Source: Erythrobacter sp. (GTDB taxonomy: Bacteria; Pseudomonadota; Alphaproteobacteria; Sphingomonadales; Sphingomonadaceae). From it: a stretch of DNA of 64,000 bases. Shown piece after piece: positions 40,490-52,072 of the stretch. Every line of letters begins with the position of its first letter. Positions within the stretch are counted from its first letter, which is position 1. The notes below the pieces were generated by a model. That model was not told the DNA's origin and ran no database searches. It saw only the letters and a list, made by a program, of their open reading frames with translations. A program made the position numbers and the translations under genes. The stretch spans positions 1 through 64,000 of the forward strand of contig PNJY01000003.1 of the NCBI GenBank assembly GCA_013822125.1, given 5' to 3'.

Positions 40490-40981
40490 ATGACAACAAG
40501 GATAATCGGCCTGACGGCAGCGGGTTTTGTGCTTGCGGCAACCACCGCATTGGGAACAAGGGCACAGGAGGTCCGGTCGGACGAGGCTCCGCCCACCGTG
40601 GTCCAGATGGAGGCACAACAAGTCGTCGCGGCGCGGCGCGCGGCCTATTTCCTGTCAACCCAGGCGGTGGGCCAGATCAAGGCGGCGACCGAGGAGGGCG
40701 GCGATCTAAAGCGCGCCGTTGCGGGTGCCCGGATGCTGGCCAACTGGGCGAAGGTGTTGCCCACGATGTTCCCCGACGGCACCAAGACCGAAGGTTCGCG
40801 CGCGCTCGATACGGTTTGGACCGACCGGGCAGGCTTTGAAACGCGCGCAGCAGCCTATCAGCAGGCGGCGCTGGAAGTGGCAAGGTTTGCTGAGGAAGGT
40901 AATCGCGAGGAAACCGCCAAGGCATTCATGGCCATGGCCGCCACTTGCCATGCCTGCCACGAGCAGTACCGGAAGGAATGA
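40490..40981 (+). CDS. Cytochrome c (class II, c'/c556-like)
   Basis: Signal peptide plus C-terminal CHACHEQYRKE heme motif. Confidence 0.88.
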   Translation: MTTRIIGLTAAGFVLAATTALGTRAQEVRSDEAPPTVVQMEAQQVVAARRAAYFLSTQAVGQIKAATEEGGDLKRAVAGARMLANWAKVLPTMFPDGTKTEGSRALDTVWTDRAGFETRAAAYQQAALEVARFAEEGNREETAKAFMAMAATCHACHEQYRKE

Positions 40982-40996
40982 TCCTGCCGCCGCACG

Positions 40997-41491
40997 CTAT
41001 GCGAGCCTGGCCGCCCCCGGAAAATTGACAAGAACGTCATAGGCCGACGGATCGCTTGCCTGCGCAAGCCGAATTCCGTTGCGCAGCAGGAAGGCGTGGC
41101 GGACGATCTCGGCCTGCTGCTCGATGCCATAGCGCACCAGCGGCCATCCCGGGCGCAAGCCATAATCGTATCGCGCCCACGGCATACGACCGATAATCAG
41201 GAACCAGCGCCCGCGCGTCTGAGCCTGCCAGACATGCGTCATCTCATGAATGAAGAAGCCTTGCCGATGGATATTCGCCTGCGAGAAATCATCGCAGTAA
41301 CTTTCGCTGAACGGATGGAAATGCAGGTGCCCCATGGGAGCCATGGCGATATGGCGTGGCTGGAAGGGAAACCACTTGCGCCGCCGGATAGTGACGCGGG
41401 AATATTCGACCGCGTCGCCGAAAATTCCGCGAGCAAGTTCAATCTCACCCAATGTGAGCGATCGTTCACCCCCAACCGGGCAATTCGGCAC
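40997..41491 (-). CDS. Putative HExxH-containing protein of unknown function (Vgr-related annotation type)
   Basis: FFIHEMTHVWQAQTRGRWFLIIGRMPWARYDYG. Confidence 0.65.
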   Translation of the reverse strand: MPNCPVGGERSLTLGEIELARGIFGDAVEYSRVTIRRRKWFPFQPRHIAMAPMGHLHFHPFSESYCDDFSQANIHRQGFFIHEMTHVWQAQTRGRWFLIIGRMPWARYDYGLRPGWPLVRYGIEQQAEIVRHAFLLRNGIRLAQASDPSAYDVLVNFPGAARLA

Positions 41492-41511
41492 TACGTCAGC
41501 CGGCTGGCGCG

Positions 41512-41997
41512 TCAGCGTTCATCCCCGGCGGCCCTGATCTCGACCGGAAAACTGTGTTTGTCCCCGCCTGATACGGTGAGTGTCACTTCGGTTGAACCGC
41601 CAGGCTTGAGATCGGGCGAAACCACAAATGCCATCACATGCCTTTTGCCCGGTTCGAACGAGAGCTTGTCGCCCTTCTTGATGCCGATGGGCAACGCTTC
41701 CATCATCTGCACCTTGAAATCGTACTCGCCATAATCGTGCAGCATGGCGCTTTTCGCGCCAGCCACATCGGCGCGGCGGATCGTCAGCCCGCGGTCACCT
41801 TCATAGGAGAGATCGAAATAGACGGCAGCGGGGTTCCCTGCGACTGGTGCCAGCACCATCCTGCCATTGTTCACGCTCAGACCGGGCACGCCTTCCACCT
41901 CAGTCTGGGCGGCTTCATCGGCTCCGCCGCCGCAGGATTGCAACGCAAGGCTTGATACCAGCAGCATCGCTGCCCAGACCGGCTTGGCATTCATCAT
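41512..41997 (-). CDS. PCu(A)C copper chaperone family lipoprotein
   Basis: Lipobox SLALQSCGGG; domain with MLHDYGEYDFKVQMMEALPIGIKKGDKLSFEPGKRHVMAFV. Confidence 0.88.
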   Translation of the reverse strand: MMNAKPVWAAMLLVSSLALQSCGGGADEAAQTEVEGVPGLSVNNGRMVLAPVAGNPAAVYFDLSYEGDRGLTIRRADVAGAKSAMLHDYGEYDFKVQMMEALPIGIKKGDKLSFEPGKRHVMAFVVSPDLKPGGSTEVTLTVSGGDKHSFPVEIRAAGDER

Positions 41998-42045
41998 CAA
42001 CTCTCCCCCCGATGCGAAACAGTGAAAATCTACCGTGCACGGTCT

Positions 42046-42073
42046 CTTGTGCCAAGCGAATCCACTCCTATAT
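42046..42073 (+). promoter_or_regulatory. RpoH (sigma-32)-type promoter of dnaK
   Basis: CTTG at 42046, 17-bp spacer, CCTATAT at 42067; matches the alphaproteobacterial consensus CTTG-N17/18-CYTATNT. Confidence 0.75.
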
Positions 42074-42174
42074 CGCCCGTGTAACACAGTAACTCTCTAG
42101 AGCCGACGACCGGTTTTGCCCCTGTGGAGATCCGAAAGTCTGGCGTCCAATTATAGAAGACGGATGGAAGAACA

Positions 42175-44100
<1,926 letters not shown>

Positions 44101-44109
44101 AGGAATGGA

Positions 44110-44150
44110 CCCTCCCTCTCCTCCTGACGGGGGGAGAGGCCGGGGAGAGG
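44110..44150. repeat. GC-rich imperfect palindromic repeat between dnaK and dnaJ
   Basis: ccctccctctcctcc / ggggagaggccggggagaggg. Confidence 0.65.
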
Positions 44151-44158
44151 GCTGATTG

Positions 44159-45280
44159 ATGTCGTCCGAAACCGACTATTACGAACTTCTGCAGGTTTCG
44201 CGCGACGCCGATGACGGCGCGATCAAGGCTGCCTATCGCAAGCTGGCGATGCAATACCATCCCGATCGCAATCCCGGCTGCGGTGACAGCGAAGCGCGAT
44301 TCAAGGCCATCAGCCAGGCCTATGATTGTCTCAAGGACCCGCAGAAACGTGCGGCCTACGACCGTTTCGGCCACGCCGCCTTCCAGAACGGTGGATTTGG
44401 TAACGGCCACGCGCGCGGTCCCGACTTCGGCGACATTGGCGACATATTCGAAACGATTTTCGGCAGCGCCTTTGGTGCCGGGGGCGCACGCAGACAGCCG
44501 CGGCGCGGCGCCGACCTGCGTTACGATCTGGAAATCACGCTGGAGCAGGCTTTTCACGGCCACGCGGCCGAAATCGAGATCGAAGTTTCGCAAGGATGCG
44601 ACAGCTGCGGCGGATCGGGGGCGAGCCCCGGCACGCAGGAACGCGAATGCCATTTGTGCAACGGCCACGGGCAGGTGCGCGCCAAGCAGGGCTTCTTCGT
44701 GGTCGAACGACCCTGCCCGACCTGTCACGGTCGCGGCACGGTGATCGAAAATCCGTGCAAGGAATGCCGCGGTGAAGGCGTGGTCGATCGCCCCAGAAAG
44801 CTTGAGGTCGAAGTTCCGCAAGGCGTTGACACCGGCACGCGCATAAGGCTTGCAGGCAAGGGCGAGGCAGGCCCGCGCGGCGCTCCGGCGGGTGATCTGT
44901 ACATTTTCGTCCACGTCCGCCCGCATGCGCTCTATCAGCGCGAGGGCACCACGCTGGCAATGCGGGTACCGGTCAGCTTCACCACCGCCGCGCTAGGCGG
45001 GTTTGTCGAGGTTCCCGATCTCGATGGCGGGGTCAACCGGCTCGACATTCCGGCCGGCATCCAGTCGGGTCGCCAATTGCGGATTCGCGGGGCAGGCATG
45101 CCGGTGCTGCAAGGGCGCGGGCGCGGCGATCTTGTTGCCGAGATCCTGGTCGAGACCCCGACCCGCCTGAGCCGCAAGCAGCGCGAAATCCTCGAATCGT
45201 TTCGTGAGACCGAAACCGGGGACGAATGCCCTGAAAGCAAAGGTTTCTTCGAGAAGTTGAAGGACGCATTTGGCGGATAG
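44159..45280 (+). CDS. dnaJ: Chaperone DnaJ
   Basis: DYYELLQVSRDADDGAIKAAYRKLAMQYHPDRNPG, four CxxCxGxG zinc repeats. Confidence 0.97.
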   Translation: MSSETDYYELLQVSRDADDGAIKAAYRKLAMQYHPDRNPGCGDSEARFKAISQAYDCLKDPQKRAAYDRFGHAAFQNGGFGNGHARGPDFGDIGDIFETIFGSAFGAGGARRQPRRGADLRYDLEITLEQAFHGHAAEIEIEVSQGCDSCGGSGASPGTQERECHLCNGHGQVRAKQGFFVVERPCPTCHGRGTVIENPCKECRGEGVVDRPRKLEVEVPQGVDTGTRIRLAGKGEAGPRGAPAGDLYIFVHVRPHALYQREGTTLAMRVPVSFTTAALGGFVEVPDLDGGVNRLDIPAGIQSGRQLRIRGAGMPVLQGRGRGDLVAEILVETPTRLSRKQREILESFRETETGDECPESKGFFEKLKDAFGG

Positions 45281-45318
45281 GCCATATTTCCTTTACCAAT
45301 TGCTGGCAAAAGGTAACC

Positions 45319-45621
45319 ATGAACAAGTTTGAGATACCGCGGATCGCCGATCGCAGGCCATTGCGCATCCTTGTCGATGGGCGGGTCCGTTCGCGGCAGG
45401 TCTATGTCGATCTGTTCGATCTTTCCGAACACGGCTGCAAGATCAAGGGACGCCACGGCTTCGTCACCGAAGGTGAAACGGTGAACCTGAGAATCGCCGG
45501 TTTCAAGACCCCGCTCGGTACTATCGCCTGGGTTGAGAACGAATATGCCGGTGTCGCCTTTGAAGGCAGTCTGCACCCGGCGGTGCTTGATCATATCTGC
45601 AAGGTCAATGCGGTAGGCTGA
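45319..45621 (+). CDS. PilZ domain-containing protein
   Basis: RRPLRILVDGRVRSRQVYVDLFDLSEHGCKIKG. Confidence 0.8.
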   Translation: MNKFEIPRIADRRPLRILVDGRVRSRQVYVDLFDLSEHGCKIKGRHGFVTEGETVNLRIAGFKTPLGTIAWVENEYAGVAFEGSLHPAVLDHICKVNAVG

Positions 45622-45678
45622 CTGTCATATCAATGGTTGCAACTTCGAGCTGGACCAAGAATGACGTGCGGCACACAA

Positions 45679-47994
45679 TCAGCCTAGTCGGGCAAGCACC
45701 TCGCCGCGCAGTTGTTCGATCAGCGCGCGACCTATCCTTCCCCCGCTGCTCTCTTCGTCCAGTATGGCAAGGAATGCCTCGCGCTTGAACCGCATGCATT
45801 GTGCGGTCTCGATGTCATGATCGACCGTCGAACAGACGAGGTCAACCATCCGCTCGGCGCCGTGCAGCCTGCCCCAAAGATAGTCGTTCTCGCGATAGGC
45901 GCGGCTGAAGAAGGCGCCGAAATTGAACAGCTCGGTGCCGCGCAAGGTGGCATGCGAACCTCCGGAACGGATCGACTGGGCATCGTTTGGAGAAATGCGA
46001 TCGACCTTCACCGGGTCATACTCGTTCATGCCTTCATCGGGAAGCAAGGGGAGGGTGGAGACATCGTAAAAGGGAAAACCCAGATACGTCAGCAGCATTC
46101 GCCGCCGCAGGTTGCGCGGCATGGCCCCAAGCGCCGAGGAAAGCAGCCGTTCAGCGTTCGAATCGATTTCGATCAGGTGACGGCGCTTCTCGAGAAAATC
46201 GAGCAAGCTGCCCGGATTTGCGAGAACGTTTTGCGCATATTCCGGAAACTCGTCACCCAAACTGCCAAGGCTGACATAAGACTGATAAAGCGCGAGGATT
46301 TCGTACATTCTGCCTCGCGCCAGATCGAGGGCATCGCCTGGAATCTCCGGATCTATCTGCCATTCACGCGTTAGCCGCCGCAGCAGCAGCCGCAGGCGGC
46401 GGATACGGAATCCGAGATCGTGTGCGCGGAAAAACGCGATCGCCTCGGCGCTCGCGCCGCCGCCTTGCGCCGCCAGCGTATCGAGCCCGCGCCGCGCGAG
46501 TTCGTCGCGCAATGCTGCTTCGATCGGCCTGCTGTCTGGCAGGTTCAGCTCGGGCGCGGCGCGCAGGGCAAGTTTGGCGATCCGCTCGATAATCCCGGAA
46601 AACTTGGCCTGGGCATACGATTGGAAGGCATATCCGGCCTGTACGGCTGCCTCCTGCTGTGCCTTGTTTCGCCAGCTTTTAAGCCGGCGCGGATTGGGGC
46701 GATCGAGAAAGAAGGTTCTCCCGAACAGCTTTTCGACCGCATGGTCCACTTCCGGGCGCAACCCGTCGATGATGCGGCGCAGCCTTTCAGCGTCACGCGA
46801 TTGTTCGTCGAGCGCCAGAAGATTGTCGCGAATCGGCTGTTCTCGAGGGATGATCGATATCGAACCCAGCATCGCCTCGAAGAAGCCGACCGGGCGGGCG
46901 ATATTTTCGCTCACCGCTCCAACGCGATCGGGCCGGGGATCGATATAGACGAAGCGACGATCCACCTCGCGTTGCGCCGGACGCGCGGACAGCGCATCTA
47001 TCGCGCCGGCAAAGGGCTTGTTCACCAGCACCGAGCCGTCGATCAGTGAAACCTGCTCGCTTTCGCCGTTGCGCACGTGGATCGGCATGACCCGCGACAG
47101 GAATGATCCGCGCGTTGGCCAGTCCAGCTTCAACGCCTTGGCAAGTTCATCGATTTCGGTCAGGCGCAGCGGCGGAAAGGCGCCCGGGAAGCTGGCCGTG
47201 GCGCGCGCGGCAAATGTCAGCTCGAGCGGATTGGCCAGGTCCATTCCCGCCGTTTTGGGGGTGGTTGCGCAAAAGCCGATCGCGATGCGGTGCTCGCTCT
47301 CTTCAACCAGTTTCGGGCTGTTGAGCCGCAGCAGTTGCCTGTGGCCACGAAAGTCGGTGGCGGTCACCATCAGGTCGATCGGATGACCCGCCGGCAAGAG
47401 CGGCGCACCCTGCGTGCCTTCGCGCATCGCGACAAAGCCGCCGCACAACAGCCCCGAAAACCCCAATCCCGAGAACGGCGGCTGGAACCATCGCCCCCGG
47501 ATAAAGCGCGAGAGCTTGTGCCGCACTTCTTTGCGGGCCTCGGGGGAAACGCTCTCGCTTACCGCGTTGCCCGGACGCCGCAGCAGCCATTCGACGAACG
47601 GTTGCGCCCAGAACTTGGCAAAGCGCCAGAGCGGGCGCGCGTCAGGATCGACCAGTCGTTCGACATCGGCATTGTCCAGCCACAGGTCGGTCAACGGATC
47701 GAGCGACTGGCCCGAGTGGATCGCCTGGGCGAGGAACACGGCATTGATCCCGCCTGCGCTGGCTCCTGACAGGATATCGGGGAGCACCCGCAGATGCAGC
47801 CCCTGGTTTTCAGCGATCTGATCGATCAGCGCGCGATATACCGCCTCGCTGCTGCCTGAACTCGGTTCGTCAGCGTGCGATGCCCGGCTTGCACGCGTCA
47901 GGTGCCAGATCTCCTTGGTGACGCCATGCATGTAAACCGCAAGGCTGACCCCGCCATAGCAGACCAGGGCTATTCTGAGTTCCTTCTGGCGCAT
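45679..47994 (-). CDS. Patatin-like protein (DUF3376-type)
   Basis: RIALVCYGGVSLAVYMHGVTKEIWHLTRAS ... LSGASAGGINAVFLAQAI; VSLIDGSVLVNKPF. Confidence 0.88.
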   Translation of the reverse strand: MRQKELRIALVCYGGVSLAVYMHGVTKEIWHLTRASRASHADEPSSGSSEAVYRALIDQIAENQGLHLRVLPDILSGASAGGINAVFLAQAIHSGQSLDPLTDLWLDNADVERLVDPDARPLWRFAKFWAQPFVEWLLRRPGNAVSESVSPEARKEVRHKLSRFIRGRWFQPPFSGLGFSGLLCGGFVAMREGTQGAPLLPAGHPIDLMVTATDFRGHRQLLRLNSPKLVEESEHRIAIGFCATTPKTAGMDLANPLELTFAARATASFPGAFPPLRLTEIDELAKALKLDWPTRGSFLSRVMPIHVRNGESEQVSLIDGSVLVNKPFAGAIDALSARPAQREVDRRFVYIDPRPDRVGAVSENIARPVGFFEAMLGSISIIPREQPIRDNLLALDEQSRDAERLRRIIDGLRPEVDHAVEKLFGRTFFLDRPNPRRLKSWRNKAQQEAAVQAGYAFQSYAQAKFSGIIERIAKLALRAAPELNLPDSRPIEAALRDELARRGLDTLAAQGGGASAEAIAFFRAHDLGFRIRRLRLLLRRLTREWQIDPEIPGDALDLARGRMYEILALYQSYVSLGSLGDEFPEYAQNVLANPGSLLDFLEKRRHLIEIDSNAERLLSSALGAMPRNLRRRMLLTYLGFPFYDVSTLPLLPDEGMNEYDPVKVDRISPNDAQSIRSGGSHATLRGTELFNFGAFFSRAYRENDYLWGRLHGAERMVDLVCSTVDHDIETAQCMRFKREAFLAILDEESSGGRIGRALIEQLRGEVLARLG

Positions 47995-48033
47995 GCTTGC
48001 GTGATGGCGGGTAAATTCGCCAAAGGCAATTGC

Positions 48034-48048
48034 GTTCTTTTTATGTTC
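48034..48048 (+). promoter_or_regulatory. LexA/SOS-type box upstream of radA
   Basis: GTTC-tttttat-GTTC, matching the alphaproteobacterial LexA box GTTC-N7-GTTC; 16 bp before the radA ATG. Confidence 0.7.
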
Positions 48049-48064
48049 CGTTTATCGCTGCCCC

Positions 48065-49432
48065 ATGGCCAAGACGAAAAAGCGCTTTGTTTGCCAGGCT
48101 TGTGGCAGTGTCTCGCATCGTTGGCAGGGGCAATGCCCCGATTGCAGCGAATGGAACAGCCTGGCCGAAGACGCACCTGCAACGGTATTCTCGCTCAGAC
48201 ACGACCTGTCGAGCGGCGGGCGCAAGGTCGGGTTCTCTCCGCTCAACGCGCCGACCCAACTGCCGCAACGGCGCAGCACCGGCCTTGCCGAATTCGACCG
48301 GGCGCTGGGCGGCGGATTGGTGCCTGGATCGGCTATCCTGATGGGGGGCGATCCGGGGATCGGCAAATCGACGCTGCTGCTGCAATCCGCTGCGGCAATC
48401 GCCCGCGAAGGCGCAAGTGTGGTCTATATCAGCGGCGAGGAAGCGGCAGGCCAGGTGAGGCTGCGCGCCGCGCGGCTGGGCCTGTCGGACGCGCCGATCA
48501 GCCTTGCCTCGGAAACCTCGGTCCGCGACATCCTGACCACCCTGGGTTCGATGGATGCGCCCACGATGCTGGTGATCGATTCGATACAGACCATGCATTC
48601 GGACACCATCGAAGGGGCGCCTGGCACGGTCAGCCAGGTTCGCGGCTGTGCGCTCGAACTGATCCGCTATGCCAAGGAAAACGGCGTCGTGCTGGTGCTG
48701 GTGGGTCATGTGACGAAGGACGGCACCATCGCCGGGCCACGCGTGCTCGAACACATGGTTGATGTGGTGATGAGCTTCGAGGGCGAGCGCAGCCACCAGT
48801 ATCGCATCCTGCGCGCGCTCAAGAACCGGTTTGGCGCCGTGGATGAAATCGGGGTGTTCGCAATGCGCGGCGAAGGTCTGGCCGAGGTCGCCAATCCTTC
48901 GACATTGTTTCTGTCAGGGCGCGACGAGCCATTGGCGGGGAGCGCGGTATTCCCGGCGCTGGAAGGCACGCGTCCCGTGCTGGTGGAGATCCAGGCACTG
49001 ATTGTGCGCTTGCAATCGGGCGCCACACCGCGCCGTGCGGTGGTGGGATGGGACACAGGCAGGCTCGCCATGTTGCTGGCTGTGCTCGAATCGCGCTGCG
49101 GGCTCAATTTCAGTTCTGCCGAAGTCTATCTCAACATCGCAGGCGGGTATCGCCTGTCCGATCCGGCGGCCGACCTCGCGGTCGCCGCCGCGCTGGTCTC
49201 GGCGCTGGCGGACCGGCCGCTGCCGAATGGAAGCGTATGGTCCGGCGAGGTTTCGCTGGCGGGCGAAATCAGGCCGGTGGCGCACCTCGACCTGCGGTTG
49301 AAAGAATCGGCCAAGCTGGGCTTTGTGGCTGGATACGGGCCGATGGAAAAGCGGGCGAGTCCACATGGCTTGCGGTATCAAGGACTTGCCCGGCTGATGA
49401 ACCTCGTTGACCGGATAGTGGCGAACGCATAA
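48065..49432 (+). CDS. radA: DNA repair protein RadA
   Basis: FVCQACGSVSHRWQGQCPDCSEWNS zinc finger, GGDPGIGKSTLLLQ, KNRFGAVDEIGVF. Confidence 0.97.
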   Translation: MAKTKKRFVCQACGSVSHRWQGQCPDCSEWNSLAEDAPATVFSLRHDLSSGGRKVGFSPLNAPTQLPQRRSTGLAEFDRALGGGLVPGSAILMGGDPGIGKSTLLLQSAAAIAREGASVVYISGEEAAGQVRLRAARLGLSDAPISLASETSVRDILTTLGSMDAPTMLVIDSIQTMHSDTIEGAPGTVSQVRGCALELIRYAKENGVVLVLVGHVTKDGTIAGPRVLEHMVDVVMSFEGERSHQYRILRALKNRFGAVDEIGVFAMRGEGLAEVANPSTLFLSGRDEPLAGSAVFPALEGTRPVLVEIQALIVRLQSGATPRRAVVGWDTGRLAMLLAVLESRCGLNFSSAEVYLNIAGGYRLSDPAADLAVAAALVSALADRPLPNGSVWSGEVSLAGEIRPVAHLDLRLKESAKLGFVAGYGPMEKRASPHGLRYQGLARLMNLVDRIVANA

Positions 49433-49443
49433 TTTGCGCCGGG

Positions 49444-49965
49444 ATGAACGTATTCGACATTATCGTTTTCGCGGTGGTTGGCGTTGCCGCGATTGGCGGC
49501 TTTCTGCGCGGTTTGGTGCAGGAAGTGCTATCGCTAGCTTCGTGGATTCTGGCGGCTTTCGCGATCTATTACCTGCATCGTCCGTTGACCGAGGCACTGT
49601 CGGTCTATCTTGATGCAGAGCCGGCGACGTCGATTCTCGCATTCGCGCTGCTTCTGCTGATCCCCTATGCGGCGATGAAGGTGATCGCGAACAACGTGGG
49701 CCGGGCATCGCGCAATTCGATAGTTGGGCCGATCGACCGGGTCCTGGGGTTTGGATTCGGGCTGATCAAAGGTGCATTGATCGTGACGCTGGCGTTTTCG
49801 GTGCTGGCTCTCGGGTATGACCGGGCATGGGAACTCGAAGGTCGGCCGGTCTGGATAACCACCGCGCGCACCTATTCCTTCGTTGACGCCTTTTCGCGCG
49901 ATCTGGTTGCCATCATTGCCGAAAGGCGCTCCAGGCTTGCCGGCGAGGGCGAAGCGAAGGAATGA
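49444..49965 (+). CDS. CvpA family protein
   Basis: MNVFDIIVFAVVGVAAIGGFLRGLVQEVLSLASWI. Confidence 0.9.
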   Translation: MNVFDIIVFAVVGVAAIGGFLRGLVQEVLSLASWILAAFAIYYLHRPLTEALSVYLDAEPATSILAFALLLLIPYAAMKVIANNVGRASRNSIVGPIDRVLGFGFGLIKGALIVTLAFSVLALGYDRAWELEGRPVWITTARTYSFVDAFSRDLVAIIAERRSRLAGEGEAKE

Positions 49966-50402
49966 CCGCCGGCCGCGCAGGCAGGCTCTATTCGCCCGAA
50001 TTGCTCGCCCTGGCGACAGGTCTTGCCGCATTTCCGCTGGTCCACGATCTGCCGCTGCGTGCGCATGAGCGTTCCCGAACTTGCGGCAGCACGATCGAGC
50101 TTGGCCTTGAACTTGATGGAGAGGGCCGGATCGCGCGGCTGGGCATGCGGGTTTCCGCCTGCGCGGTCGGGCAAGCCTCTGCAGCCCTGTTCGCACGGTC
50201 GGCAATCGGCCGGTCGGCCGATGAAATCGCCAGGACATCTGCCCGCGTCGAAGGATGGCTGCGAAGCGGCGGCGATCTTCCCGATTGGCCCGGCCTGGGC
50301 GTTCTCGAGCCCGCCCGGGCGCTGACCTCGCGCCATGAAGCGCTGATGCTGCCGTGGAAGGCTGCGTTGTCGGTTCTTTCCAAGCCGGGGGGCAGTGGCT
50401 AG
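49962..50402 (+). CDS. NifU-like iron-sulfur cluster assembly scaffold protein
   Basis: YSPELLALATGLAAFP...GRIARLGMRVSACAVGQASAALFA; RHEALMLPWKAA. Confidence 0.8.
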   Translation: MTAGRAGRLYSPELLALATGLAAFPLVHDLPLRAHERSRTCGSTIELGLELDGEGRIARLGMRVSACAVGQASAALFARSAIGRSADEIARTSARVEGWLRSGGDLPDWPGLGVLEPARALTSRHEALMLPWKAALSVLSKPGGSG

Positions 50403-50437
50403 AGCGTCGCCAACAAAGAGGGAGGGAATGCCACGAG

Positions 50438-52072
50438 ATGACCGAGGAAGCACAGCCAGCCATTGCCGAGCCCAGCGAGAAGGAAATCCGGCTGGTGATC
50501 GCCGCCAGTTCTGCAGGAACGGTCTTCGAATGGTATGACTTCTTCATCTATGGCACGCTGTTCAGCCTGATCGGCGCGGCGTTCTTCCCCAGCGACAACG
50601 AAACTTTGCAGATTCTGCTGGTCTGGGCCGGTTTCGCGATCGGGTTCGGCTTCCGCCCGTTGGGCGCGATCATGTTCGGCTTTCTGGGCGACAGGCTGGG
50701 GCGCAAATACACTTTTCTGGTCACGGTCACGCTGATGGGCATCGCCACTGCCGGGGTCGGTCTGGTCCCAGGCGCGGCCAGCATCGGGTTGTGGGCACCC
50801 GGCATCGTGATCACCCTGCGCATCCTGCAAGGGCTGGCGCTGGGCGGGGAGTATGGCGGCGCCGCGATCTACGTTGCCGAACACGCGCCACCGGAAAAGC
50901 GCGGTTACTACACCAGTTTCATCCAGGCCAGCGTGGTCGGTGGCTTCGTGCTGTCGATCTTGGTGGTCCTGGCCTGCCGCGCCCTTATCCCGACGGAATC
51001 ATTCGCAGAATGGGGCTGGCGGATTCCGTTTCTACTATCGGTCGTGCTGCTCGGCATCTCGCTCTGGATGCGGTTGAAGCTGTCGGAAAGCCCGGTGTTC
51101 CAGGCAATGAAGGATGCGGGTGAAACCGCGAAGAATCCCTTCACCGAAAGCTTTACCTATCCCGGCAACAAAAAGCGCATCTTCGTAGCGCTGTTCGGAA
51201 TTACCGGAATCCTGACGACTATCTGGTACACGTCCTTCTTCAGCAGCCTTTCCTTCCTCCAGCGAGACATGCGGGTCGAGCCGCAGATAGTCGAGTACCT
51301 GCTGCTGGCATCGGCCTGCATTGCCATGTCGTTCTATGTTATTGTCGGCAAATGGTCGGACCGGGTCGGTCGCAAGAAACCGATTCTGATCGGCGCGGTT
51401 GCTTCGCTGGGGCTGTTGTTTCCGGCATTCTGGGCGCTGGGCAGCCTCGCCAATCCAGGCCTTGCCACGGCGGCGGAACGCAGCCCGGTAGTCGTCGCCG
51501 GCCAGCAGTGCACCACCGACCCGTTTGCCGAGCTGTTCGGACGGACGCAGAGCGATTGCGGCAAGATTCTCGAGACGCTCACCGCCAGCGGCGTGCGTTA
51601 CAGCGTCGCGCCCGGAGTCGAGCTGGGCCTGACGGTCGGGGGGACCGAGGTCGCGATTCCGGACCCATGGCTCGACGATAGCCATGTCCGGCGCGACGAG
51701 TTGCAGGGCCGGCTTTCGGGTTATGGCTTCGATTTTTCGCGCCAGGTTCCTTCAATGGCGAACATGGCCGGGATCGTCGCAATCCTTGTCGGGCTCGGCA
51801 TGCTTTCGGCCCTCACTTATGGTTCTGTAGCGGCGCTGCTGGCAGAAATGTTCCCGCCACGCATCCGCTACAGCTCGATGTCGATTCCCTATCATATCGG
51901 GGCCGGTTATCTGGGTGGGTTCCTTCCGCTGATTGCGGGGGTGATCGTTGCCAGCACAGGCGATATCTACGCCGGGCTTTGGTACACCTGGATCGTCGTC
52001 GCATTCGGACTGGTGGTCGCCTGGTGGGGCATTCCCGACGGCCCGCCGCGTGATTTTGCCGACGATGCCTGA
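50438..52072 (+). CDS. MFS transporter, metabolite:H+ symporter (MHS) family, with large soluble insertion
   Basis: SSAGTVFEWYDFFIYGTLFSLIG, FRPLGAIMFGFLGDRLGRKYTF; extra segment between late TM helices. Confidence 0.92.
   Translation: MTEEAQPAIAEPSEKEIRLVIAASSAGTVFEWYDFFIYGTLFSLIGAAFFPSDNETLQILLVWAGFAIGFGFRPLGAIMFGFLGDRLGRKYTFLVTVTLMGIATAGVGLVPGAASIGLWAPGIVITLRILQGLALGGEYGGAAIYVAEHAPPEKRGYYTSFIQASVVGGFVLSILVVLACRALIPTESFAEWGWRIPFLLSVVLLGISLWMRLKLSESPVFQAMKDAGETAKNPFTESFTYPGNKKRIFVALFGITGILTTIWYTSFFSSLSFLQRDMRVEPQIVEYLLLASACIAMSFYVIVGKWSDRVGRKKPILIGAVASLGLLFPAFWALGSLANPGLATAAERSPVVVAGQQCTTDPFAELFGRTQSDCGKILETLTASGVRYSVAPGVELGLTVGGTEVAIPDPWLDDSHVRRDELQGRLSGYGFDFSRQVPSMANMAGIVAILVGLGMLSALTYGSVAALLAEMFPPRIRYSSMSIPYHIGAGYLGGFLPLIAGVIVASTGDIYAGLWYTWIVVAFGLVVAWWGIPDGPPRDFADDA

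Noticed and set aside
40997-41491. HExxH protein as phage/T6SS Vgr component
   Set aside because: The name-type association is weak and no other secretion or phage genes are nearby; kept as unknown function.
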